Origin: Gracilibacter sp.
Lineage (GTDB): Bacteria > Bacillota > Desulfitobacteriia > Desulfitobacteriales > Syntrophobotulaceae
Assembly: GCA_024637055.1 (NCBI GenBank)
Contig: JAGXFZ010000124.1
Location: forward strand, 1 to 44,391
Length of the DNA: 44,391 bases
Direction of reading: 5' to 3'
Every line of letters begins with the position of its first letter. Within the stretch, counting starts at the first letter, position 1. Position numbers and translations under genes: made by a program. Positions 1 through 8,608 of this stretch are shown here, piece after piece. The notes under the pieces were generated by a model. It was not told the origin of the DNA, made no database searches, and was given only the letters and a program-made list of their open reading frames with translations.

Positions 1-201
1 AGGATAACGAAATCCGATTCTGTCAGACACCCTGCCTGCATAAACAGCAAAAAACATTGGGAAAAAAGCAGCTAAAGCAACGATAATTCCTATCTGCAAT
101 GTGCTTGCCTGTAAATCAATGGCATATAAAGTTGTTAGAACTGCATTCCCACGTAAACTAGTTTGAACAAACAAGAAGACAAGAACAATTAAATAAACCA
201 T
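1..201 (-). CDS. MFS transporter, N-terminal fragment (runs off the window start)
   Basis: Manual reverse-strand translation MVYLIVLVFLFVQTSLRGNAVLTTLYAIDLQASTLQIGIIVALAAFFPMFFAVYAGRVSDRIGFRYP; hydrophobic helices and the MFS motif-A-like GRVSDRIGFR. Not in the ORF track because it is truncated. Confidence 0.75.
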   Translation of the reverse strand, partial: MVYLIVLVFLFVQTSLRGNAVLTTLYAIDLQASTLQIGIIVALAAFFPMFFAVYAGRVSDRIGFRYP

Positions 202-257
202 TCAAATTAACACCTTAAAATGTAATGCTAATTGTATAATATCAGAACTTTAAAACA

Positions 258-1232
258 TTAAATATAACCAAGTTGCTTCAAATCTTCCTTGAGTTTAACT
301 ACAACATCTACCGAAGCTAAGAATAGTTCTCGTTCTTTTTTATCAAGATCAATTTCTAAGACTCTCTCAACGCCATCTCGTCCTAAGACTACAGGAACTC
401 CAGCATAATAACCTTCTATTCCATACTCACCCTCAAGCATAGCACAGGCAGGGACAACGCGTTTTTTATCATATATAATCGCTTCAGCCATCATATATGC
501 GGATGATGCTGGAGAGAAGTATGCCGAACCGTTACCTAGTAGTTTTACTATTTCTTCCCCTGCTTTTTTCGTTCTTTCTACTATGTCATGCATAACTTGG
601 TCAGCTTTTTCGCGATTACCATACTTTCGATACAGAAGCTCCTGTACAGGAATACCATTTACATTTGCGTGTCGTATTAAAGGTACCATCATATCGCCAT
701 GACTACCTAACACCAAGGCATTCACATCTTGGACTGATACACCTAATTCGGTGGCAATAAAAGTAGCAAATCTAGAGGAATCGAGTACTCCTGCTTGGCC
801 GAGGACCCGGTTCTTTGGAAAACCTGTTGTTGCTTGCATTAGAGTTACCATAGCATCAAGAGGGTTTGTAATTACAATTATATAGGAGTCAGGTGCATAT
901 AACTTTATATTCTCGCCAATTGTTTTAATAATCTTAGCGTTAGCCACTAACAGATCTTCTCTGTTCATCCCTGGTTTTCTAGGAAGGCCAGCAGTTACAA
1001 TACAAAGATCTGCATTTTCAATGCTCTGGTATTCATGATCACCTGTTACATTAACATTAAACTGTTCGGTTCGTGAGGCTTCGGCGATATCTAAGGCTAC
1101 TCCTTTAGTAAAATTAGCAGTGATATCAAACAAAACTGTATCCCCTAGTTGCCGGTAGGAACACATTTGTGCGAGAAGGCTACCTATTTTTCCTCCGCCG
1201 ATAAGGGCTATCTTAGGACGTTTAAAAATCAT
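258..1232 (-). CDS. mdh: Malate/lactate dehydrogenase family (malate dehydrogenase-like)
   Basis: MIFKRPKIALIGGGKIGSLLA Rossmann motif, AGLPRKPGMNREDLL, ITNPLDAM, GQAGVLDSSRFATFIA, GSHGDMMVPL. Start chosen at the ATG preceded by AGGAG rather than the track start at 1274. Confidence 0.88.
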   Translation of the reverse strand: MIFKRPKIALIGGGKIGSLLAQMCSYRQLGDTVLFDITANFTKGVALDIAEASRTEQFNVNVTGDHEYQSIENADLCIVTAGLPRKPGMNREDLLVANAKIIKTIGENIKLYAPDSYIIVITNPLDAMVTLMQATTGFPKNRVLGQAGVLDSSRFATFIATELGVSVQDVNALVLGSHGDMMVPLIRHANVNGIPVQELLYRKYGNREKADQVMHDIVERTKKAGEEIVKLLGNGSAYFSPASSAYMMAEAIIYDKKRVVPACAMLEGEYGIEGYYAGVPVVLGRDGVERVLEIDLDKKERELFLASVDVVVKLKEDLKQLGYI

Positions 1233-1345
1233 AATACTTTCTCCTAGTTTATTATTATTATATATCTTAAACAATTGTATTCATGATATTGTATACACAA
1301 GATATGTTCTAATTCACGCTTGTTCTATATTGATTAAAATAAATA

Positions 1346-1394
1346 TACTGGTTTTTTATTTCTAATAATTCAACTAAATAATAAAAAACCAGTA
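1346..1394. repeat. Inverted repeat with 15-bp perfect arms (TACTGGTTTTTTATT / AATAAAAAACCAGTA)
   Basis: Read directly; lies upstream of mdh and upstream of divergent lysR. Confidence 0.7.
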
Positions 1395-1663
1395 CTAAAA
1401 AAAGGGGAGGACTGAAATAAAAAACAAAATTTATCTAAACTCTCTTTTCCCTCTCCTCTTTCTTCTCCTTAGGTTTCGAGATAGTGTCAAGCACTTATCA
1501 CTTTTTGGTGATAGATAATGAAGGGGAAAAGAGCATCTGCTATTCGATTTTTCGACCAGCCTATATAATCCTTTGAAACGGGAAGACCGAAATCTTTTTT
1601 TTGAGATAAGAAATCTATGATATAATAACAAAAAAATAGTAAAAAGAGGAAATGGGGGGTTCC

Positions 1664-2578
1664 ATGAAAATCACCCAGTTACAATATTTTCAGGCTGTCT
1701 GCTACTACAATAGCGTCACCAAAGCAGCAAATGCCCTCCATGTGGCTCAACCGAGCATCTCTGCCGCTATCCGGGACCTGGAGCAGGAGTTCGGTGTCAA
1801 TCTATTTTTGCGAGTAAAACAGAGGCTAATTCTAACCAATGAGGGGACCTTTTTTCTCCAGAACGTCAACGAGATACTCGAACGAACAAGTCGTCTGGAG
1901 CAAAAAATGCTGGATCTTGGGCAGGATCACAAGCAGATCCGAATCGCGGTACCGCCTCTAAGCGCAACCTTCGCTTTTAATCCGCTTTATCTCGCCTATC
2001 GCCACGCATATCCCGACGCACGGATGAAGATTATTGAATCGGGGTCAAGCAAAAATATCCTCGCCGTAGCCGATGAATCGGTCGACGTTGCGCTCGCAAC
2101 CATCGGCGTCATCGTCAATGAACAACTTAATGTCCTGCCGCTAAAAAAGGTGCAGGTTAAATTCTGTGTCTCACCTTCTCATCGTCTGGCGAAGGCGTCT
2201 CAAATTACATTCGATATGCTCGAAAATGAGCCTCTGATTCTGTTCAAAAGCGGTTCCCGACATAATGAGGTCATTAAGCAACGCTTTGCGGGCTTTGGTA
2301 TCAAGCCAAATGTGATTCTATATTCCAGCCAAATCCACACCGTGCGTGAGTTTGTCGCGAGCGGCTACGCTGGTGCATTTATTTTCGATGGCGTAATCGA
2401 CCTGTTCGACAACCTCGTAAAGATTTCGGTTTCCGACCTTCCTAGCCAGACCGTGGACCTCGTGTGGAAGAAGGAAGAGTATCTCAACAACCGCCAACGC
2501 TATCTCTCCCGTGAAGTTGCACAGTTTGTTTCTTTCGCACGTTCCTATGTCGCCCAGGAGGAGAATAAAAACTACTGA
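1664..2578 (+). CDS. LysR-family transcriptional regulator
   Basis: MKITQLQYFQAVCYYNSVTKAANALHVAQPSISAAIRDLEQEFGVNLFLR, a classic LysR winged-HTH; start after GGGGGG RBS. Confidence 0.93.
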   Translation: MKITQLQYFQAVCYYNSVTKAANALHVAQPSISAAIRDLEQEFGVNLFLRVKQRLILTNEGTFFLQNVNEILERTSRLEQKMLDLGQDHKQIRIAVPPLSATFAFNPLYLAYRHAYPDARMKIIESGSSKNILAVADESVDVALATIGVIVNEQLNVLPLKKVQVKFCVSPSHRLAKASQITFDMLENEPLILFKSGSRHNEVIKQRFAGFGIKPNVILYSSQIHTVREFVASGYAGAFIFDGVIDLFDNLVKISVSDLPSQTVDLVWKKEEYLNNRQRYLSREVAQFVSFARSYVAQEENKNY

Positions 2579-2610
2579 AATATGTAGTTGATTGGCTTAT
2601 AATAAATTAG

Positions 2611-2634
2611 TGACGGGTGCTTTTCGCACCCGTC
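2611..2634. terminator. Bidirectional terminator-like hairpin between convergent lysR and tctA
   Basis: TGACGGGTGC-tttt-GCACCCGTCA, located between two convergent stop codons. Confidence 0.75.
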
Positions 2635-2636
2635 AT

Positions 2637-4145
2637 TTAAATTGCCTTAGGCTGCTTCAGCCGTTTTATGATCCATCGGAACACTGGCGAGGCGAAGATT
2701 AGGATGTTGAAAACCAGTAGGACGACGAACAACGGACGATCCAGCAAGATGTGGTAACGATCACTGTAAAGTGCCACCGTTCGGGCGAACTGTGCGTCGG
2801 CTAAGCCTCCCAAAATGAAGCCCAGCACCAACGGGAGCACTGGATAGTCGGCCATCCGAAGCAAGTAAGCAAACAGTGCAAAAATATAAAGCACCAGGAC
2901 GTCAAGGTAGAGGTAGCGCACCCCGTAGGCTCCAATAACAGCTAATACGGTAATAACGGTAGCAAGGATTTGGGTCGGGATGTAAATGACCTTGCAAAAG
3001 TAGCGGATAAAAACCAACCCTACTGCTATTATCAGGACAGCACTTATGATGTTGCCCCATACAACCGCGTAGGCTACGTCCATGTTCTCCCGTACCATAT
3101 ACGGACCAGGGATGTAGCCGGCAATCATGAAGGCAGCCATAATCATGGCAGTAACACCCGAGCCAGGAATACCAAATGCCATCATAGTAGCCATCGAGCC
3201 GCCTTCACAGGAGCTGTTAGCCGACTCAGCGCAGACAACCCCAGATGGTTCTCCGTTGCCGAAGTTTTTGCGGTTTTTGGAGTGAGTCTGTGCGAATCCG
3301 TAGGAGAGGGTAGCTGCGATGCTTGATCCTGCCGCTGGTAGCAGGCCTATTATTACGCCTATTATTCCCGATATAAGGACGTTAAGCTTATCCCGCAAGG
3401 GATAAAGTAAGCCCTTGGTGATGTCGGAAAATTTGTTCTGTTTCTCGCTATCACTATGGACGATAGAATCTTGGCCAACTAAAACGATAATCATAGAAAT
3501 TGCCAGCGTTCCTATAGTGACTGGAGCAAGCGGGAGGCCTTCGACCAGCAAAATGTTGCCGAAAGTGCCTCGCGGCACACCATATGCTGAAGCACCTACT
3601 GTTCCTAGCAGCAGTCCTATAACTCCCATAAATAGTGCCTTAGAGATTTCTCCCTTAAGCAATCCAATAATGGAGATCGCAAACAGGGTAAGCATCAGCA
3701 TCTCTCCGGGACCAAACTTGAGCACCACTTTTCCGATGGACTGGATGGCGAAAAGGACGAACAGCCAACCAACTAAGGCACCTGCTGCTGAACTGAGCAA
3801 TCCTATACCCAGTGCCTCGTTCTGTCTACCGTTTTTCGTCATCTCATAACCATCGAATACCGTAGCGATTGCACCCGAGTTACCAGGCATACCCATCAAG
3901 ATTGCGAGGATCCCGCCACCGTAGTTTGAGCCAGTGAAGACTGAAGAAAGAAACATAATGCTGACGATTGGATCAAAATAGTAGACGAACGGCAGCATGA
4001 TTGCAATCGCGGTCGAGCCCTTAATTCCAGGCATCGCCCCAAATGTGACACCGAGCACCAGGCCAAAGAATATTGAGAGTAAAACCTGTGGCATCAAGAT
4101 TATGCTCAGCCCGTCCATCATTGCAGAATAGTTAAACAGTTCCAA
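2637..4145 (-). CDS. tctA: Tripartite tricarboxylate transporter, large permease TctA family
   Basis: 502 aa polytopic protein; GVTFGAMPGIKGSTAIAIMLPFVYYFDP, GEPSGVVCAESANSSCEGGSMATMMAFGIPGSGVTAMIMAAF are typical TctA segments. Confidence 0.93.
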   Translation of the reverse strand: MELFNYSAMMDGLSIILMPQVLLSIFFGLVLGVTFGAMPGIKGSTAIAIMLPFVYYFDPIVSIMFLSSVFTGSNYGGGILAILMGMPGNSGAIATVFDGYEMTKNGRQNEALGIGLLSSAAGALVGWLFVLFAIQSIGKVVLKFGPGEMLMLTLFAISIIGLLKGEISKALFMGVIGLLLGTVGASAYGVPRGTFGNILLVEGLPLAPVTIGTLAISMIIVLVGQDSIVHSDSEKQNKFSDITKGLLYPLRDKLNVLISGIIGVIIGLLPAAGSSIAATLSYGFAQTHSKNRKNFGNGEPSGVVCAESANSSCEGGSMATMMAFGIPGSGVTAMIMAAFMIAGYIPGPYMVRENMDVAYAVVWGNIISAVLIIAVGLVFIRYFCKVIYIPTQILATVITVLAVIGAYGVRYLYLDVLVLYIFALFAYLLRMADYPVLPLVLGFILGGLADAQFARTVALYSDRYHILLDRPLFVVLLVFNILIFASPVFRWIIKRLKQPKAI

Positions 4146-4187
4146 AAAACTACCTCCTTTTTCGGATCAAAAACTCTCTTTACGTTG

Positions 4188-4661
4188 TTAGAAAAGTATC
4201 CCACTTGGGAGCTTGATATTAAACACTGACCCGAACAGGAGATAGGCAAACAGTACTAGACCTGCCGGAATGGCGAACAGCTTGAGTTTTCCCCGGATGC
4301 CAAGCAAGTAGTTGGCGACCAGTACGTAGATAAACGAGGAAACAAAGAAGCCAATCTTTGGGAACAGAGCGACATACAGTGCCGTAGCGATCAGAAAGGT
4401 GACCTCCTTAGTTCGAAGGACACGTCTAGCCGCTGTCTGAAATGATTCGCCCTTCTCCCCGGACTCACGGCGCTGAGCAAGAAATCGGGAAAAGTTGATA
4501 ATCGTCGCCACCGTCCTGAACAACAGGGCGACGGCGAGAAACACGAGTAAAATTTCGACTATCAACTTATCCTGATGTGCAAGATGCATGATGTCGGAGT
4601 AATACGCAAGTCCAAATACCAGCGTGATCAGTAAAACAGAGAAACTAGCAATATAACCGGC
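4188..4661 (-). CDS. tctB: Tripartite tricarboxylate transporter, small permease TctB family
   Basis: Small 4-TM protein between tctA and tctC; start MAGYIASF after GGAGGG RBS, shorter than the track ORF. Confidence 0.8.
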   Translation of the reverse strand, partial: AGYIASFSVLLITLVFGLAYYSDIMHLAHQDKLIVEILLVFLAVALLFRTVATIINFSRFLAQRRESGEKGESFQTAARRVLRTKEVTFLIATALYVALFPKIGFFVSSFIYVLVANYLLGIRGKLKLFAIPAGLVLFAYLLFGSVFNIKLPSGILF

Positions 4662-4737
4662 CATGACATAAACCCTCCTATCATTAGAACCCATCTTGTT
4701 TTAAACAATATAACCGGCCATAACAAAATTTTATTTT

Positions 4738-5748
4738 CTAGAACGCATCTTTGTATTGGAGGACGCTTTCATAAAGATCATAGAAGATTGGTTCCACTTC
4801 CGCAGGGGGCTTGGGATCAAAAACGTAACCCGCTTTCTTCATCGTTGCGGTAAACTCAGGATTTTTTGCTGCTTCCATGAGTTTCTCACTCAGGAATTCG
4901 AAACGTTCAGGATAATTCTGCTTAAACTCACTCTTAGCCTGGAAGTATCTTGGAGTGGCCATGTTCGGGAAGGTATCGTAGCCGAGTTCCTTCATCACGT
5001 CATTGGCAATTGTAAACTCAGGATATGGTGATTCGTCGGAAAGCACCGCCAGCACCCTGTATTCCTCAGGAGCGAAGATTGCAACATTACTCTCATAGTC
5101 ACTGATATAGAAGTCGATATCGCCTGCCATAAACATAACGCGATCATCACTGCCGCCATCAACAGGCACGGCACGGGTGATTAAGCCTTCACTTTGTAGT
5201 ATGATGTCAAACACCTTACTCCAACCGGCACCTACAGGTTGGGAATACTCATTCGGATTAGCCTTAACCAGCTCGAGGAACTCTTTAAAGTCCTTGATAT
5301 CGTTGTACTTAGGATTGACCATTATCACTGGGTGACCAGTTGACATGCTACCGAGTGCATCAAATTCGTCGTATTCGTACTCACCGGCGACTACTTGTTT
5401 ACTGAAGGAAGTGTGGTGACCGAAGAGGACATAGGATCCGTCGTCGGGATCATTGTCTTTGTGAGAATGGTACCCAACCGTAGTACCACCACCACCACGG
5501 TTCTCTATTTCTATCGGCACACCCAATACCTTCTCAATATAGGGAGCCAGAGCACGAGCCTGACGGTCGTTAGTACCGCCTGCATTATATGGCACTACGA
5601 CAGTTAGCTTCTCATGAGGGAACTCTTCCACAGAAGCTTCGGGTGCAGCAGGAGCAGCGGGAGCAGCTGGACTCTGTCCGCATCCAGTGATTGTCACTGT
5701 TAAAACCAGAACAGTAATGATAATAATACTCAATAGACTTTTTTTCAT
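4738..5748 (-). CDS. tctC: Tripartite tricarboxylate transporter substrate-binding lipoprotein, TctC family
   Basis: Lipobox TITGC after signal peptide; KLTVVVPYNAGGTNDRQARALAPYIEKVLGVPIEIENRGGGGT matches the TctC/Bug pattern. Confidence 0.92.
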   Translation of the reverse strand: MKKSLLSIIIITVLVLTVTITGCGQSPAAPAAPAAPEASVEEFPHEKLTVVVPYNAGGTNDRQARALAPYIEKVLGVPIEIENRGGGGTTVGYHSHKDNDPDDGSYVLFGHHTSFSKQVVAGEYEYDEFDALGSMSTGHPVIMVNPKYNDIKDFKEFLELVKANPNEYSQPVGAGWSKVFDIILQSEGLITRAVPVDGGSDDRVMFMAGDIDFYISDYESNVAIFAPEEYRVLAVLSDESPYPEFTIANDVMKELGYDTFPNMATPRYFQAKSEFKQNYPERFEFLSEKLMEAAKNPEFTATMKKAGYVFDPKPPAEVEPIFYDLYESVLQYKDAF

Positions 5749-5824
5749 TTCTTTAATCTCCTCTTCCTAATATTTTTTTATATGAAGATCGGTCTCACCC
5801 TCCGCGGGGGGCTAAACGAAACTC

Positions 5825-6985
5825 CTAGCGGTTGGTACAAGATCCGTCGTCCATAATGATTGCCTGCGCACTCCGCAGGGTATGAGCGTACTGGGGATTG
5901 TCGATTACGTCATCGTTAATGGTAGCACCGATGCCAGGAGTTTCGGGTATTATCAGATATCCTTTTTCCAGTCTGACGTCGCTTATTACGATCTCCTTCT
6001 TTGGTGAACAGTACTCGTCATGAGGAAGCTCCATAATTCCGAAATTAGGGATTGCGGCGCAGAGTTGGAGGCAGGCTGCTGTGCTAATTGGGCTCAAGTT
6101 GCCCGGATTATGTGGTGCCACCTTAACACCGAAGCCCTCGGCCATGGCTGCTATCTTTTTGGCTGGGGTTAGACCGCCAACTGCGCAGACCGACACCCTC
6201 GCGTATCGCATAGCATCGCGGGCAAACAGCATGGCAAATTCCTGGATGTTAAGTAACCTCTCTCCTGTCGCTATGGGCAACGATATTTGTCTAGCAAGAT
6301 TGCCCATCGAATCTAGATTTTCGGGCTTGATCGGGTCTTCGTAGAATAAGGGGTGATAAGCCTCAATACCCTTTGCTAGGGTAACGGCCTCGGCAAGGTC
6401 TAGCCTACGATGGATCTCTAGGCAGAGATCTACTTCGTTGCCTGCGGCCTCCCTGAAACGCGCGACGTTTTCTATTGCTGTTCCAATCTTTTGGGCATAG
6501 GATACGGACTTCCCAATCGCGTCCCTAGGTGGATCGAGGAAGGGATTTATATGCCCCACAGCGGTAAAGCCCTGCTCCTTCGCCTCCTTAATTAGGCGTA
6601 CGTGTTCCTCAACGGAAGGAGATTTAACATGATAATAGGTTCGGACCTTATCCCTGCATCGTTCTCCACCGCCTAGTAACCGGTAGACCGGAACGCCGTA
6701 ATACTTTCCAGCAATATCCCACAACGCAACGTCGATGGCACTCAGGGCTCCCATAATAGCCGCGCCTCGGAAGCAGAAGCTTTGATACAAATACTGCCAG
6801 TGGTGCTCGATGCGCAAAGGGTCTTTACCAATAAGATATTCCCGAAACACATCTACGACGGCGGCTGAAGCCTCTAAAAACCCCCACGCTCCAGATTCGC
6901 CGTACCCGATGATGCCGTTGTCAGTCTCTATCCTGACATACAAGTACTTTCCTACAAAGATTGGTTTGACTTCTACAATTTTAAT
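5825..6985 (-). CDS. Mandelate racemase/muconate lactonizing enzyme-type enolase-superfamily protein (sugar-acid dehydratase-like)
   Basis: VRIETDNGIIGYGESG, SAIDVALWDIAGKYYGVPVYRLLGG, LEIHRR, FYEDPIKPEN, ATGERL, APHNPGNLSP. Track ORF starts at TTG 6943; in-frame extension to an ATT codon at 6985 with RBS GAGGTGAT upstream restores the expected N-terminal strand (KIVEVKPIFVGKYLYVRIET). Confidence 0.85.
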   Translation of the reverse strand: MKIVEVKPIFVGKYLYVRIETDNGIIGYGESGAWGFLEASAAVVDVFREYLIGKDPLRIEHHWQYLYQSFCFRGAAIMGALSAIDVALWDIAGKYYGVPVYRLLGGGERCRDKVRTYYHVKSPSVEEHVRLIKEAKEQGFTAVGHINPFLDPPRDAIGKSVSYAQKIGTAIENVARFREAAGNEVDLCLEIHRRLDLAEAVTLAKGIEAYHPLFYEDPIKPENLDSMGNLARQISLPIATGERLLNIQEFAMLFARDAMRYARVSVCAVGGLTPAKKIAAMAEGFGVKVAPHNPGNLSPISTAACLQLCAAIPNFGIMELPHDEYCSPKKEIVISDVRLEKGYLIIPETPGIGATINDDVIDNPQYAHTLRSAQAIIMDDGSCTNR

Positions 6986-7117
6986 AAATAATCACCTCTT
7001 ACATACATATCATTTCTTTTGAAAATGCTATAACAATTCCAGATAATTAGAGCGAAAGAGTATTCTCACTATTCTAATTATATTTGAGTCATACATATTC
7101 GTAAAATATATGATTCC

Positions 7118-7150
7118 AATGAGTTAATAGGAAATTCCTATTAACTCATT
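7118..7150. repeat. Perfect inverted repeat, 16-bp arms with a 1-nt centre
   Basis: AATGAGTTAATAGGAA-a-TTCCTATTAACTCATT, in the divergent intergenic region. Confidence 0.85.
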
Positions 7151-7190
7151 TTCTGTACTCTTTTTTTGTCCAAACACCCTCCAGAAAAGA

Positions 7191-7236
7191 AATAGTCCAT
7201 TTCACTGATTACTGTCTGTCAGTTAAATGGACTATT
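7191..7236. repeat. Long inverted repeat (12 bp + 1 mismatch + 5 bp arms)
   Basis: AATAGTCCATTTcACTGA-ttactgtctg-TCAGTtAAATGGACTATT read directly. Confidence 0.85.
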
Positions 7237-7334
7237 CCTATCAATATTTTCCTATTGCTTTTTTAGATAGTTTGTTATATAGTTAATTACATAAGCAACT
7301 AACTAATTAGGTGTCGATAGCTAGGAGTGAAAAA

Positions 7335-7712
7335 ATGTTATTATCAAACGAAAGTCCGAAACCAATATACCAGCAAATTGCTGAAGGTATTGAGGACGAC
7401 ATTCTTACCAGACGACTCAAGGAAGGCGAACAAGCCTATTCGACTAATCACATAGCTAAAGTATACCAAATCAATCCTGCAACGGCCGGAAAGGGGATAA
7501 ATATGTTAGTAGATGAAGAAATATTATTTAAACGTCGAGGATTAGGTATGTTTGTAGCGGATGGAGCCGTCAAGAGAATACGCCAAAAACGTAAGCAATC
7601 ATTTTATAATGACTACCTGATTAAGGCCTTGTTAGAGGCAAAAAAAATAGGTATTGGGTCCAATGAAATCATAGAGATGATTGCTAAATACGAGAAAGGA
7701 GAGAGACCATAA
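7335..7712 (+). CDS. GntR-family transcriptional regulator, YtrA-like short form
   Basis: KPIYQQIAEGIEDDILTRRLKEGEQAYSTNHIAKVYQINPATAGKGINMLVDEEILFKRRGLGMFV; AGGAG RBS before MLLSNESPK; followed directly by ABC genes. Confidence 0.9.
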   Translation: MLLSNESPKPIYQQIAEGIEDDILTRRLKEGEQAYSTNHIAKVYQINPATAGKGINMLVDEEILFKRRGLGMFVADGAVKRIRQKRKQSFYNDYLIKALLEAKKIGIGSNEIIEMIAKYEKGERP

Positions 7713-7714
7713 CC

Positions 7715-8608
7715 ATGAAGAATGCTATAGAAATATATAATCTTACGAAAGAATATGGAAATACTATCGCTTTAGAAAATGTCACTATATCATGTGCCCA
7801 TAATAAAATATACGGTCTATTAGGACGAAACGGTGCCGGCAAAACAACCCTGATGCATCTATTAGCTGGTCAATTACTTCCGACAGAGGGATCGATTCAT
7901 ATATATGGAGAAAATGTGTATGAAAATCACGAAGCGCTAGCAAAGATTTGCTATATAGGGCCTTTTAGTAATATTAACAACTATGTTAAAGCATATAGAG
8001 TCCGAGATTTTTTCAAAACTGCTTCCCTGTTCTATCCTAATTGGGACCAAGACTTTGCAGACAAACTTATAAGATTATTCTCTTTAGACATTAAGAAGCA
8101 CTACCGAAATCTCTCTTCAGGTATGCTATCTATGGTTTCTATAGTCATCAGCTTAGCCAGCCGTGCTCCTCTCACCTTGCTTGACGAACCATATACTGGC
8201 TTAGATGCTGCAGCTAGACAAGAATTCTACGATGTTCTAGCAGAAGATTACAGCAACCATCCTCGCACAATAATTTTCTCCACTCATCTTATAGATGAGG
8301 CCAGCAAATTATTTGAAGATGTGATTCTATTACATCAAGGGCAGATACTCTTACAAAAGTCTTTAGAAACCTTAGAGGAATCATCTTTTGTTATTACCGG
8401 AGATGAAGAGATACTCAAATCTGTGCTAAGTAATAAGAATATAATTAGGATAGAGAATATGGGTCGTAGAGCAGCTTATTCTCTGTATGATACACTGTCT
8501 GAACAGGAAAAACCTGTCTTAACACAAGCTGGCTTGGAAGTACGTAGTCTGACTTTACAACAACTGTTTGTCTATCTGACAGCCAACAAGGAGGGATTAA
8601 GATGTTAA
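7715..8608 (+). CDS. ABC transporter ATP-binding protein
   Basis: Walker A GRNGAGKTT, signature-like LSSGMLSMV, Walker B LTLLDEPYTGLD, H-loop STHLIDE. Confidence 0.92.
   Translation: MKNAIEIYNLTKEYGNTIALENVTISCAHNKIYGLLGRNGAGKTTLMHLLAGQLLPTEGSIHIYGENVYENHEALAKICYIGPFSNINNYVKAYRVRDFFKTASLFYPNWDQDFADKLIRLFSLDIKKHYRNLSSGMLSMVSIVISLASRAPLTLLDEPYTGLDAAARQEFYDVLAEDYSNHPRTIIFSTHLIDEASKLFEDVILLHQGQILLQKSLETLEESSFVITGDEEILKSVLSNKNIIRIENMGRRAAYSLYDTLSEQEKPVLTQAGLEVRSLTLQQLFVYLTANKEGLRC

Noticed and set aside
1431-1631. 66-aa minus-strand ORF in the mdh-lysR spacer
   Set aside because: Basic, Arg/Ser/Leu-rich translation with no recognisable motif; region listed as an open question instead.
1600-1640. 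sigma-A promoter for lysR (TTGAGA ... TATAAT)
   Set aside because: The TATAAT is good but the spacer to the nearest TTGAGA is about 14 nt, too short to claim confidently.
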